A DNA stretch of 64,000 bases, from the NCBI GenBank assembly GCA_029204225.1, contig CM055111.1, forward strand, positions 15,937,207-16,001,206. Reading direction: 5' to 3'. Below are positions 32,904 to 44,394 of this stretch, in pieces. The DNA comes from Diphasiastrum complanatum (taxonomy: Eukaryota > Streptophyta > Lycopodiopsida > Lycopodiales > Lycopodiaceae). Within the stretch, counting starts at the first letter, position 1; every line of letters begins with the position of its first letter. The position numbers and the translations under genes were made by a program. The notes beneath the pieces are model-generated. The model was not told the origin of the DNA and did no database searches. It worked only from the letters and a program-made list of their open reading frames with translations.

Positions 32904-33590
32904 TCATGTGCACACTTTTCTAATTTGTTCATGGCCTTTCCCAGCATTATGGCTTTCAAATCCTCCAAGCCCAAATCCATGCTCTTCAGTTGCAAGAGCA
33001 GTCGCAATAGACTTTCCGAAGGAAACCCATCAGCTCTAAGCAGTTGGTCCTTGATAATCATTATTTTATTCCCACAAACCTCACCAACCTCACCACTTGT
33101 TGGATCGTAAATTTGTTCCACGGCAATCGCAATGGCTGAATAGCATACAAAGAATACTAATAAGCTAATTTAGAACATGGCTGCTTATATCGAGGATGGC
33201 CACCTTGTTGAACAAGAAGCTGCATGATACATGAATGACTTACAGTTTGCAAGACGATAATCAATCAAATCTTAGAAAGCCCTAAAACAAGTAGAGGACT
33301 GAGACTGAACATAATGGTAGCGCAATGAAACATTTATTACTTTCAACAAAATGAATATTATAAGTATTGACAGTAGTGGCCAAAACACAAAACTCGATCG
33401 ATCTCTTGTGTTGTTGCTTTGATTACGCTTGCCTAATTCCAAGAATAATCTTGTGCCACTACTGCTGCTTCTCTACCAGCTCCTTCTTTTCAACAAAATG
33501 TTGTGCTAGAACAGTATAAGACCTCTGTGAGTAAAAGAGTAAATGAAGTATGAATAATATTATTAAGTGGCAATGAGAGCACTCGAGCTC
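32904..33590 (-). repeat. right arm, outer part, of the inverted duplication
   Basis: Complement of about 26690-27395. The minus strand at 33121-32904 encodes MEQIYDPTSGEVGEV, IMIIKDQLLRADGFPSES, SLLRLLLQLKSMDLGLEDLK and GKAMNKLEKCAH, the same TFIIS-N segment as the left copy. It is cut at 32904 by the LTR element. The small intron seen in the left copy has lost its GT donor here (ATATAAGC). It is a decayed N-terminal half of the right gene copy. Confidence 0.8.
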
Positions 33591-33662
33591 TAAATTAGCA
33601 GCAGATAATATTCTGGATGTAGCTGCAATAATGTACAATCAAACATTTGGATTTCATAATAT

Positions 33663-34194
33663 TGTTGGTGCACAATGACGGGTGCTTGAGCACCAAGTGC
33701 ATGACGGGAGTCGGGCACCCAATCATCTTTGTGCACCTGTAGCAATTCCAGCCATAACTAGGCAATGTATGAATTTGAAGTAGATCATCTTGGCATGAAA
33801 GGAGAGTTAGTTAGTCGTGTTGATATGTTTGAAAGGCTAAAGTTTTTGGAATCTTTGTGTGTGATACTAACACGAATATATGTACATATCATGTGAATGG
33901 AAAGACATGTTTTTTGTGATCCTATGATTGTTGTCGTGTTCTTGATTATTGATTGAGCATTGTTTAATGCTGAAGTTCTAATTTCTTTGATTGTGATCAA
34001 GCGATAGATAGATTCCGCTTTGATTTACTGAGATTTTGCTTTCAATGGTTGTGGGCCCACTCCCGTGAAAGGACGAAGGGATCATTCCAGCCAATTGCAT
34101 TCAAGACATTATCATTTTCAATTATTTCAATAATTGTCATCGTTCTTTATCCTAGTTGGTCTATCTCAGTGGGCTTCACTTAGACGTGCCAACA
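33663..34194 (+). mobile_element. LTR of a non-autonomous retroelement (module b, copy B)
   Basis: 532 bp, TGTTGGTGCA...GTGCCAACA, followed after GAG by a perfect copia-type PBS. No pol sequence follows. The last ~60 bp are shared with 21775-21834. Confidence 0.65.
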
Positions 34195-34197
34195 GAG

Positions 34198-34210
34198 TGG
34201 TATCAGAGCC
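34198..34210 (+). promoter_or_regulatory. primer-binding site, initiator tRNA-Met type
   Basis: TGGTATCAGAGCC, a perfect complement to the 3' end of plant initiator tRNA-Met, three bases after the LTR end CCAACA. Confidence 0.8.
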
Positions 34211-35680
34211 ACTGCTCCATCAATGGTATCAAAGAGACACATTTTAACAGAGTGATATCAGAGTAGGTTTTGGATTTACTAGAATCTAGAGCATGATGAC
34301 ATTGGTTTTGGGACTGTGACCTAAAAAAGAGTAACATTTCTTGGTCTTTTTTAGATTACCTATTTCTAGGCCAAAATCATGATTGTTTTTTAGTTAATCT
34401 CTCAATTATACCTAAAAAAAGTTTTTAAAAAACACATATTTTTAGTAGAATATTACAAGTTTTTATAGTCATTATAAACTTTTTTTTTAAATTTTATAAA
34501 AGCATCATAATAAAAAATAAACAACATTTCAAGTGATTTTTGAGAATCTAAATCTCATAAAAATACGAAATGGCTCAAATTATGTTTACATATTATTATT
34601 TCAAAGTACATTTTTTAAGAAATTTTCATTCATGTCTCTCACTTCAGAACTTGACATATTCTGAACACTCTAATTTTGAACTGATGTAGTGGAGGACCCG
34701 TCTTCTTATTAGAGCCGGTTGATATATCTTGTTCGGAATCAGCGTGCAATATTGACAACAAACTTTGTAATTCAAATTTCAAGCACTTTCTCTTGCTATG
34801 TTGAACATAGCAACATAAACTTTGGCTATGCTGAGCATAGCAAGAGAAACTTCGGTCACACTGAGCATAGCAACAAAAACTTTGGCTATGCTGATCTAGG
34901 CAAGAGAAACTTTAGCTATGTTGAGCATAGCAAAAGAACGGACATTGAAGTTTGATTTCGCTATGCTCATCACAAGAATGATCATGGGCCTTCATTGCTT
35001 TTGGCAGCAACTTTGTCAACAAAGCGTAGCTATGTTCAACATTTTTCGTGATGATCACCAAAATGTTGAATATAGGACCATTTTGTCGATGAAGTTGCCA
35101 ATAAAGCGTAGGACTCAACGAAGGTGCATTTTGAGTCCTATGCTCAGCATAGTCTCAAAATGGGCCTTCGTTGTTTTTGTCGATAGAGTAAGTCGATCTT
35201 CCATAATGTGGACGTTTCTAAACAAACACCTTATTGGCAAATCTTAACACTTCTCGATCCCTTAGATTGGCTATGCGAGTACCTTTTTTCTTAAATTGCT
35301 ATGCCGAGCATAGTAATGTTTTGTTTGCTATGCGTGGCATAGTTGAATCTTTTTGCTATGTAAAATAAAGATTCTATGTAAAGAAAAAGATTCATCAATG
35401 CTAAGCATAGGTGAAAACTTTTTGCAGAGCTCAGAGTTATGCTTCTCTCTCTCTCTTACACGGGCTCGCTGCATGTTCTTGTTTGTTTGCTGAATTTCTT
35501 ATCGTTTTGTTTGATATATAGAAAGCCTTACATTATGGCCAATGGCTTCACCAATTGCTGCTGAATGCAAAGGAATTAGGGCTTGAGAGTCCAAAGCCTT
35601 GGGAAACGAAATGCATCACTCTCTATCTTGATAAGATGGTTGCTCTGGACCTGTCCGTAAAAGGAGCTGGAAAAAACGAT
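34211..35680 (+). mobile_element. internal region of the non-autonomous LTR element (module b, copy B)
   Basis: Direct match to 21840-23600. It includes the 30-bp array, scattered palindromes and a coding-like block at 35520-35680 (QWLHQLLLNAKELGLESPKP, ITLYLDKMVALDLSVKGAG). No gag, protease, integrase or RT. The matching 3' LTR was not found. It looks like a LARD-type element that lost its distal end. Confidence 0.6.
34795..34940. repeat. 30-bp tandem array of a palindromic motif (copy B)
   Basis: Units start at 34795, 34825, 34855, 34885 and 34915. The unit order and most unit-specific variants match copy A one for one, so the five-unit array predates the duplication. Cores such as GCTATGCTGAGCATAGC are intact in some units and degraded in units 3 and 4. 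Confidence 0.85.
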
Positions 35681-35839
35681 AAACTTATGCTTTTTCATAT
35701 TTGTAAATTATAACAAAATGAAACTTTTTTAATTTTTTATTGATTTTTACAAATTTGGCATTCAATATTTTGGCAAACAATTTTCAACTTTTTGAAAAAA
35801 ATGAGTGTCTAGGTCATTTCTCATTTTTTGGTCATTGTC

Positions 35840-36150
35840 TTCTAGGATATAAAAGGAACCTAATACGTTCTTGTTTTCAAGGCTAGTTTATCTTCTATTT
35901 GTGTTCAATCTCTGTTCATCAATCATAATGGAAGGTTCAACCTCTGAGATCCGCTTGATTAACAAGTTTAACGGAAATGATTTCCATATGTGAAAATTCA
36001 AGATGAGGATGATCTTGATTGAGAAGGAGCTATGAGAATGACACTCAGATTGCTCATGTCTCAACCAGTACCACCTCCAAAGAAGCGTGGGATATCTTAA
36101 GAAGTATCTACAAGACTCCAGATGTCATGTAAAAGCCACAGAATTTCAAT
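35840..36150 (+). mobile_element. Ty1/copia gag N-terminus fragment
   Basis: ATATAAAAGGAACC (35848) looks like an LTR TATA box. A frame from ATG 35928 reads MEGSTSEIRLINKFNGNDF and then KFKMRMILIEKEL, the typical copia gag opening (normal form 'L-x-(N/K)FNG-x-NF-x-x-WK-x-(K/Q)M'). It stops within about 60 codons. It is a small broken fragment. Confidence 0.6.
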
Positions 36151-36187
36151 ATAAAATGGCTGAAAATAGCCAATAGTTAGGAGTCCC

Positions 36188-36322
36188 AGTTCGCTCTATT
36201 AGAGTTTGCATCTTATTCATAGTGTGGATGTTGGTTTTTCTACATTGGCAAAATTGGTGAGCTGCTTGTCTATCTAACCAAAGATCAAAGGGAACATTTT
36301 GGATCTTAATGATCTGAAATTA
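36188..36322 (+). mobile_element. copia LTR 3'-end remnant
   Basis: Same sequence as 24455-24590 and the 3' end of the LTR at 30384-31037 (TTAGAGTTTGCATCT..., ending ATTATTCACA). Confidence 0.5.
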
Positions 36323-36559
36323 TTCACAGACTCCACAACCATAGGTGTTTCTATTTTTGTCAATTTACTCTATACAAAAGTGTCGTCCATGTGTCCATAA
36401 TGAATTGTATTTTTTTACTAACAAATATGTGTTTGAGATATAACAAATAGTAGAACAAATAGCTTAACATGTGAATGATGTACATAGCTTACATGAAAAT
36501 CACACCCGCTTGCAAATTCTTACTCTCTCTTTGTTACTTCCTCGTTGTTTGCCGAGGCT

Positions 36560-36876
36560 TCTATAAGGGCATCACGTAGCCAATCAAGCATCATATCCTT
36601 GGATAGAAGGGCAAGGTCAAGTGGGTATGGTTGTCTTCTATCCCCTCTCCTGAAAGTGGCTCGAGCCGTTTGTGTAGAGCTTTGGACTCTTCATATCTCA
36701 TAATACACTTTTGCAATTCTTCACTATTAAGAATGCAAAACTTATTCGCCTTCTCTCTTAAGGACACACTCATTCTCTTGATTGCTCCTTTTCCCCGAGG
36801 TACATCACCAACAACACACTCATCATCCTTATTATCCCAAATAGGAGGAATTGAAGGATCGCTATGAGCAAGGAAC
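36560..36876 (-). pseudogene. CACTA transposase C-terminal fragment (TNP2 family), copy B
   Basis: The minus strand reads FLAHSDPSIPPIWDNKDDEC, VVGDVPRGKGAIKRMS, REKANKFCILNSEELQK and a tail, parallel to copy A at 25110-24800. This copy keeps the FCILNSEELQK segment that copy A lacks. The DUF4218 core is absent: the fragment joins the non-autonomous LTR element directly at about 36877. Non-functional. Confidence 0.6.
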
Positions 36877-37567
36877 TTCCTCCTGCATATCTCTCCATCT
36901 ACATTGCAAGCAACGGCTCTCAACCAGCTCCATGTTAGCAGGGCCACCATTGTAGCAGCAGAAGCATGGAAGGAGAAGGAAGAAACATTTGAAGCAAACC
37001 CAAATCTCCACCTTGGAAATAACCTAGTGCTGCTGAGAATGTCAGAAGGATGTATGACTATGGAAGACAATATTTTAAACCGCCTGTGTGCAATCGAGTT
37101 AGAAACACAAGGGGGTGAAGCTCTCACAATTTCATATGCTCAGTTTGCCACCACGTTTGAAAGCTTCAAGGTTGTTTTTCATGAAGAAGTGATGCCACTT
37201 TCAGTGGATAAGTAGCTTCATGTAGATGCTAAAAATCAATGTAATTCATAGTCCATTTATATCCACATAGACCACACACGATGGTGTGTGAAGATGTAAG
37301 TCTACATGTAGGTGAAAGGTGGTTTAATCACAGTCCATGTACAGCTGTGTAGACCACACACAAATGGTGTGTGAAGACATGGAGTCTACATTTAGGTGAT
37401 AGTAGATCTCAGAAAAGAAATAGATGTTTTGCTTGTGGGAGGAATTCTTGGACACCAAAACACAGGTGTGGTTGTTGACATCAGCAGTCTGCCTCCCCCT
37501 CCATTTCCTATGTGGCGATCCTAGGCACTTCTTTCTTGGCATGTAGGCGCTCCTCCTTTTCCTATAG
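36877..37567 (+). mobile_element. second copy of the non-autonomous LTR element (3' part)
   Basis: The internal ORF body (36904-37215, RATIVAAEAWKEKEETFEAN, SYAQFATTFESFKVVFHEEV) is followed by the CACACA/TGTGTG doublet, a purine-rich GTGGGAGGAATT (polypurine tract) and the first ~120 bp of the LTR (37446-37567). The 5' part is missing. It shows the internal segment that is lost from the copy at 29.3-32.9 kb. Confidence 0.65.
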
Positions 37568-37669
37568 ACTAAATCTGGAAAATGATATAGGAATCATATA
37601 TATGCATTTTATTAGTGAGAAAAGAAATTGGGTGACTTATAAGACACCTTCACATTCAATAGTCTAAAT

Positions 37670-39085
37670 TTTTATGAAATTTATTGAATATTTATACGTA
37701 AGAGAGTTTATTTCTTGTTTTAAGCTTTGGTCTAAGGTAAAGTCTCATAATGAGAAACCTAGAAGGACCTTTGATTTTAGAAATCGTTTGTATGCAGATT
37801 TTGCATCATAGATAAGCAAAACGATTGAATAACAGAAAGGCCAACTTTGCGATTCAAAATCTAATTGAAAAAAATTCAACAAGTTGAACTTTATGTTTCA
37901 TCCATCTCTTAGCAGCTTCATTGTCTCGTATTAGCAAATAGTATCAAATATGATCACAGCTCATATATTGCGTTTTGTTTTGTTTGGTTTTTATTTGAGC
38001 TAGGCAATTCTAGTTATTATGGTTTTTGTGACAAATATAATTCATGAATAAGTTTTCATCAATAACACCTAATCTTTATCCAAATATAGTTTTGTGATTG
38101 TGTTTTCTTTTGCGGGACATATAGAAATTGTCTTCCATATTGGATGAAGAAATGGTCGAATTTTCAGATATGCGTCCTGAAGACTACTTTATTGGTGGTT
38201 TGTGATGCTTTGAAATTGCAAATACTGGGAAATAGAGATACTGAAATTTGGATCGTGAATGCTATGAATAGTGATCGTGAATATTGTAAATATTGTGAAC
38301 ATTGTGAATACTGATGTGAAATTGCAAATATAGAGAAACAAATATTATGAGATACTAATCGTGAATAATGAGAAATCTGTTAATAGTGATCTTGAATACT
38401 GGTCTTCAATATTCTTAAATAAAAAATACTCTACAACATAATTGTGATTATTATGGACGTTTCTAAAAACAAATTAAGAATGTTAAAATGTGATTATTTA
38501 AAATAAAAATTGTGCTTGCTATTCTTGGTCACTTGTGGTAAAATTTTGGTTACAACAAACAAATATCCAAATTTTGGAAGTACAAAATAATTTCTCACAC
38601 CAATATCTAGAATACCTTTTTCAAATCCTAAAATTTTAGGATTCATGCTATGATGACATGGCAAGGCCTTTGTGGTACGATATCACATCGTTCTTGTTAC
38701 ATTTCTACCCTCTATCTTCACTGACAAACATATCTACCTTGTTACCAAGTATTGCTCTAGTTATAACATCAACATTTTGATAACAACATGACAAGAACTG
38801 GAAATGCTTCATGGTGATCTGCCAGAGAAACAATAACCAGCTTGTAAAATAGAAAAAGTGCAGTTCTTATCTGAGCAACTACAAATAATTTTCTAGCAAC
38901 AAAATCTAAACTATGCAAAACAAATCTAAAAGAAGCAGATTTGTTCAAAATAAAAATTAAAGCTACAGAAAGTACAACAAACATGCATAGATCTACAAAA
39001 AAATCTGAATCTACCAAACTAATTGAGATTTGATGCAAGGGTTGGATCTACTACAAATGTATTGGAGAATTGGCAATCAGAATAG
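37670..39085 (-). repeat. duplicated module a', without CACTA (empty site near 38890)
   Basis: Inverted relative to 17822-21600. The point equivalent to the CACTA insertion lies near 38882-38905, where the sequence runs through CAACTACAAATAATTTTC... without any transposon. A 17-bp segment here is absent from the filled copy. Confidence 0.78.
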
Positions 39086-39089
39086 CCTT

Positions 39090-40361
39090 TAGAATAGACA
39101 CTACTATACTTAATCCAGTAGATCCGTCTATTCCGACAGCCATTCCAGCCCATGTATACCTTTTTCCATTCGCCCCCGTAAATTCGGTGTCTCCTATGCT
39201 TTGATCAAAACCGACAAAAGAAAACGAGGAGTCTAACTTGCAAAACCAGAGATTTAATCACAATGTTCCAAATACTATAGTGCGAGATGGAGACTAATAA
39301 GAGAGAGATTACATGACATCCAACACTCACCAAAGCTCCATCTTACATCTTTTCTTTTGTCACCTACACAAACATGCCAACACAATGGGATTAGTTGGAA
39401 TCCAATGAAAAACAAAAGAAGAGTTTTAGTGTTCTTGAGAGCACCATTTCTTACTATTTGATTTTACAAGGAGGAAAGTTAAAGAAGCACAATCAAGAGG
39501 AGCAAGAGCATTAGGACAAAGGAAGAAGTGCAAAAGCAAGAGCAAGAGCAATAATCAAGAGTGAGGGAGAGGAGGGATTAAACAACCAAAGGAGTAGAGA
39601 AAGGCAGATACGTCCCTGGATACCATCACCAACTCCATTTCCATTTACAAAAAGGCCACGAGAAGGGACAAAGATTTCAAAATTTGTGAGCATATGTCTG
39701 AGCGTCGATATAACCCACACTTTAGCTTTAGTATTCCGAGTTCTGTTCCAAGGTCTATTCTTAGGCCCTCACTAAGTGCTGAAATCCCACATATCCCTAA
39801 GTTTCCCTTTGATATCCCACATATTGCAATGTATGTCAGCTTTTGAAAAACCATGCCTTCAAAAACCCTCAACTCAAAAATGTTGCATTCTAAAATCATA
39901 CAACTATGAAAGATTGCCGATTATTATAGTCCCTAGCCTTGCTAAAGAACATGTACAGTGCATTAAATGAAACTACGTTTTATCTAATAAACTATATTCA
40001 TCATAATAAAAGAATTTAAAAGTATTCAAACATCGATGTTGGCATCCAACTACTTTTCTTGGGCATCAACCTAGCTCGCTCCAGCAATAAGTTCATGGTA
40101 CAATGTGCTTTAAGGTTAGAAATTAGCCATGTATCAATAGGTATACAAATATAGCTTATATAAAAAACTGTGCAAAAAGCTCGAGCACCTACAAGGTAGA
40201 ACTTCCAAACAATTTCTAAAGACATGCATCCTATATATTCACAAGCCAACAATTTAAAATCCTACATATATTTGAGTAAACATACAATTTTCTACAAACT
40301 CAAAATAGTCAGTTTTCATAGTCTCAAATTTTTTAAGGGTTATTCCGAGTTCCTCAGTAAA
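39090..40361. other. spacer, nothing recognised
   Basis: Mixed AT-rich and purine-rich sequence with only short, unconvincing frames. A phrase ATCCCACATAT recurs near 39783 and 39814. Confidence 0.4.
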
Positions 40362-40989
40362 TGTTGAAATCAAATTGGATGAATACAAGATGTGGGAATG
40401 CCCTAAAGTGTGTGAATGATCTCCTAAGCAAGCTTATGCACTTGTTGATGGATGCTAGATTGAATTCCAGGATCTAGATAAAAAACTAAGGCATAGAGGC
40501 AAAGATAGATGCATATGTTGATAACCAAAGTACATACACTTTTAAGATAGTGATCCATGAAGAAACTAATTGAAATTAAGCTCCTCTCTTTGGGTAGAGA
40601 GATAATAGAGCTAATTTGAATTCGGGTGGAGAGAGAATTTAAAACAAGCAAATCTCACAATACTCAAATTTGACTAAAAAACTCAACATATATTATGATT
40701 CCAAAGATAAGTACATATGAAACTCGTGGATATTCTTCCCTGCATGCTATTGACTTGATCACTCATCAAATTACATTAGCACAAGTGTCACAATCCTATC
40801 TACAAGCCTACATATCTCGAGATTGCATCACAAATGACTTTTGGCTCAATAGTGGCATTACATGTGGATTTGACCAATTTGCCATCTATGCCAATTTTTG
40901 GCCCTATCACAAATCTACACAAAGATGCTTGACATAAAGACTTAGGAAACCCCCTAAGCTATGATAGATAACTTTTTATGATTTTCACA
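40362..40989 (-). mobile_element. 3' LTR of a Ty1/copia element
   Basis: Boundaries TG (40362, TGTTGAAATC) and ...TTTTCACA (40989). A polypurine tract (minus CTTTTTAGGAG) borders it on the internal side at 40990. It is related in layout to the LTR at 62240-62973: both have GGGT(A/G)GAGAGAGA motifs and TTTTGGCTCAATAGTGGCAT. Beyond 40361 there is flanking DNA without a PBS, as expected for a 3' LTR. Confidence 0.6.
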
Positions 40990-43260
40990 CTCCTAAAAAG
41001 ATATCTGATCTAAAAAAGCATTGATCTTGGAATCATTCCAAGATTGGATCTATGTTTGATAAAGGAATCTTGAGAGGCTTGGTGAGTAGATCGGCAATAC
41101 AAGATGATGAGTCAATATGCTCCAAATGGATCTCTCCTCCAATAGGCTTCTCTCTCACAAAGTGGTATTCCACTTCTACATGCTTGCTTCTTGCATGAAA
41201 AATTGGAGTGCTTGGGCCGAGATATTATCACAATATAGCAGTGGTAGCTCCTCATCTTTAATGCACTTTAGATACAATAGAATCCTCTTGATCCAAAGCA
41301 CTTCTTTTGTTGATGTAGTGAGTGCTTTATACTTGGCCTCACAAGAAGAATGAGAGATAGTCTAATTTAAACACCTTCCACTTGAAATAAGTAGTAAGAG
41401 ATATAAGAATCCTTATTGTCACCACTGCTTGCCACGAGTGCAAAGGTCTCCTCATAATAAATTCCAGGGATTTGAGCAAATCCCTTGGCACATAATCTTG
41501 CCTTATACTTGTTGATACTGCCATCTTGATTATACTTGATTCAAAATACCCACTTGGATCCAATGATGTGCTTGTTGGATGGAGGTTCCACAAGCTCCCA
41601 AGTGTTGTTGATGATCAAGGTTTCATACTCTTGCTTCGTGGCATCATACCAGTCCTTGGTATTGAGTGCCTCTTCAACATCCTTTGGCTCTTCATGAGAG
41701 ATGAAATATGCAAATCAAGCTCCACTTGCTTGCCTTTGTCATAAAAAAAAAGCCTCTTAGGCTCGGATCTCTCTCTAGATGTCCTCCTAGGTGTGTAAAC
41801 CTGAGGAGACTCCTCCTCAAATCTCGACCCCAACAACTCTTGATGGTATTCAATAGGCATGATAGTTGATGGATCTTGAGGTGACTTGATCTCGGCCCCT
41901 TCAAATGATGGATGTTGATCTTCATGGAATATAACATCTCTACGTACAATCACTTGAGAAGTAGAGAGCACAAAGACTCTAGAAGCCTTTTTGGTGGATG
42001 AATATCCAACCATGATCCCTTTGCTAGAGCATGGATCATCCTCCTTCTTTGTTTCCAAGGGAATATGAGCAAAGCAATTAGTGCCAAATACTCTAAAGTG
42101 ATCAACCTTAGGCTTTTTTTTGAATAAGACCTCATATGGTGTCCTTCCTCCAATATCAAGATGTGGGAGCCTATTGCAAAGATAATTTGCACAATTTATA
42201 GCTTCTCCTCAGAAGTCTATAGGCGAAGATGCTTCAATCCTTATGGCTTTTGACATTCACATAAGGATCTATTCTTCCTCTCGGCCACTCCATTTTGAGA
42301 TGGTGAATAAGCACAAGAGGACGACCTCTCTATACCTTCTTGCTCACAATAATCATGGAATTTGTTGGAGATAAACTCTCCTCCTCCATCACACCTCAAA
42401 GCCTTGATCTTGAATGAGAATTTCTTCTCAACATATGCTTTGAATATAAGGAAGTGATCATACACCAAAGATTTAGAAGTAAGAAGATATAGCCATGCAA
42501 ATATTGTGAAATCATCAATAAAAGTCACAAAGCAAGTGGCTCATCCCTTGCTTTGAGATGATGAGAAGTGCACATCCGAGCGTATCAACTCCAAAGGATG
42601 AGTGCTTTTGATGGAAGATCTTTTATATGCTTTCTACTTTGATTTTGCAATAGCACAAGTCTCACAAGGCTTGATCTTCTTGGAAAGATTCTTTGGTAAG
42701 CCAATAGCCTTGGCTTCTTTGCACATAGAAAGCATAAATTTCTAGCTAGGATGTCTTAACCTATTATGCCATAACTTCTCCTTGGAAAGCTTTTTCTCAA
42801 AAGCAATATTACAACTCTCTCTTGGATCAAGCTTGTATATGCCTCCAAATCTTGGTCCATGTGCAAGGATCTCGTCATTTCTCTTGAGAATACAAGTATC
42901 AATATTGAATTTCACATCAAGGCCTCCATCAATAAGTTGGCCAACACTTATGAGGTTCTTTGTAAGATTAGGCACAAAAAGAACCTTGTTGAGAGAAAGA
43001 GTGTTAGAAGATCAGGTCTTCAAGGCAATACTCCCTATGCCTTCAATATTGCATTCTTGGTCATTTGTTGTATAGATAGTCTTCTTAGCTCCTCCATAAG
43101 GCATAATAGATGTGAAGGACTCCTTGGAGCTACACATATGTGAAGATGCTCCACTATCAATGTACCAAGGTCCATCTTTCTTGAAAGGTGTAGATGAAAA
43201 ACTAGAACCATAAGGGATCCCTCTCCATCACTTGCAATAGAGTATTCTTTCTCATTTAAA
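40990..43260 (-). mobile_element. Ty1/copia remnant (gag tail to RNase H, internally deleted)
   Basis: Read right to left: protease/pre-integrase (43200-42742; LISVGQLIDGGLDVKF, LWHNRLRHPS), integrase (42700-42060; TFIDDFTIFAWLYLL, GGGEFISNKFHDYCEQEGIE, SQNGVAERKNRSLCEC), its C-terminal part (GIMVGYSSTKKASRVF), a short RT start near 41600-41340, and an RNase H tail near 41340-41100. Most of RT is missing. It is closely related to the elements at 50.4-53.9 kb and 62.2-64 kb. The right end is cut in gag/protease near 43260. Several breaks. Confidence 0.8.
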
Positions 43261-43298
43261 AGGTTGCTTAGTACAGAGGTTGGGGAAACAATTTGTAC

Positions 43299-43560
43299 AT
43301 TCTAAACCATAAACCCTATATCCTAAGCTGTAAACCCTAAACTCTAAGCCCTAAACCCTGAACCCTTAATCCATATCCTAGATCCTAAATTCTAAACCAT
43401 AAACTCTAAACCCTAAATCCTAAACTTTGAACTCTAAAACCTAAACCCTAAATTCTAAACCCCAAACCACGAACTCTAAATTTTAAATTCTAATCCCTAA
43501 ACTCTAAATTCCAAGCCATAAATCTTGAATCCTAAGTCCTATACTATGAATCCAAAGTTG
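43299..43560. repeat. interstitial telomere-like repeat
   Basis: About 35 degenerate copies of AAACCCT/CCCTAAA and variants (AACTCTA, AATCCTA, AACCATA) in a single orientation. CCCTAAA is the usual plant telomere unit. The degeneracy and the copia and CT-repeat flanks show that it is an old internal block, not a chromosome end. Confidence 0.75.
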
Positions 43561-44279
<719 letters not shown>

Positions 44280-44394
44280 ATGCTAGTATCTCAAAATGAA
44301 GGCTCACATGCTTATATAAATATCCCTCACATAGGAGGGAAAGAATTGAAGGGGCCAACACCTGAAAATAGTCCCCAGAATGGTCCACTGACCA

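Noticed and set aside
34198-34210. tRNA gene (TGGTATCAGAGCC motifs, also at 31038, 58912 and, complemented, at 17042, 47670, 62228)
   Set aside because: Only 12-14 bases complementary to the tRNA 3' end, directly beside LTRs: these are primer-binding sites. No cloverleaf around them.
36591-37127. Single 178-codon minus-strand frame joining the TNP2 fragment to further sequence
   Set aside because: The part right of about 36877 is antisense to the ORF of the non-autonomous LTR element; the fusion is accidental.
39511-39899. Two minus-strand frames of 70-85 codons
   Set aside because: Hydrophobic and repetitive composition, no splice context, no recognisable motif; compatible with chance.
43299-43560. 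True chromosome end
   Set aside because: Repeats are degenerate, short and flanked by 450 bp of ordinary DNA, a microsatellite and more genes and elements on the far side.
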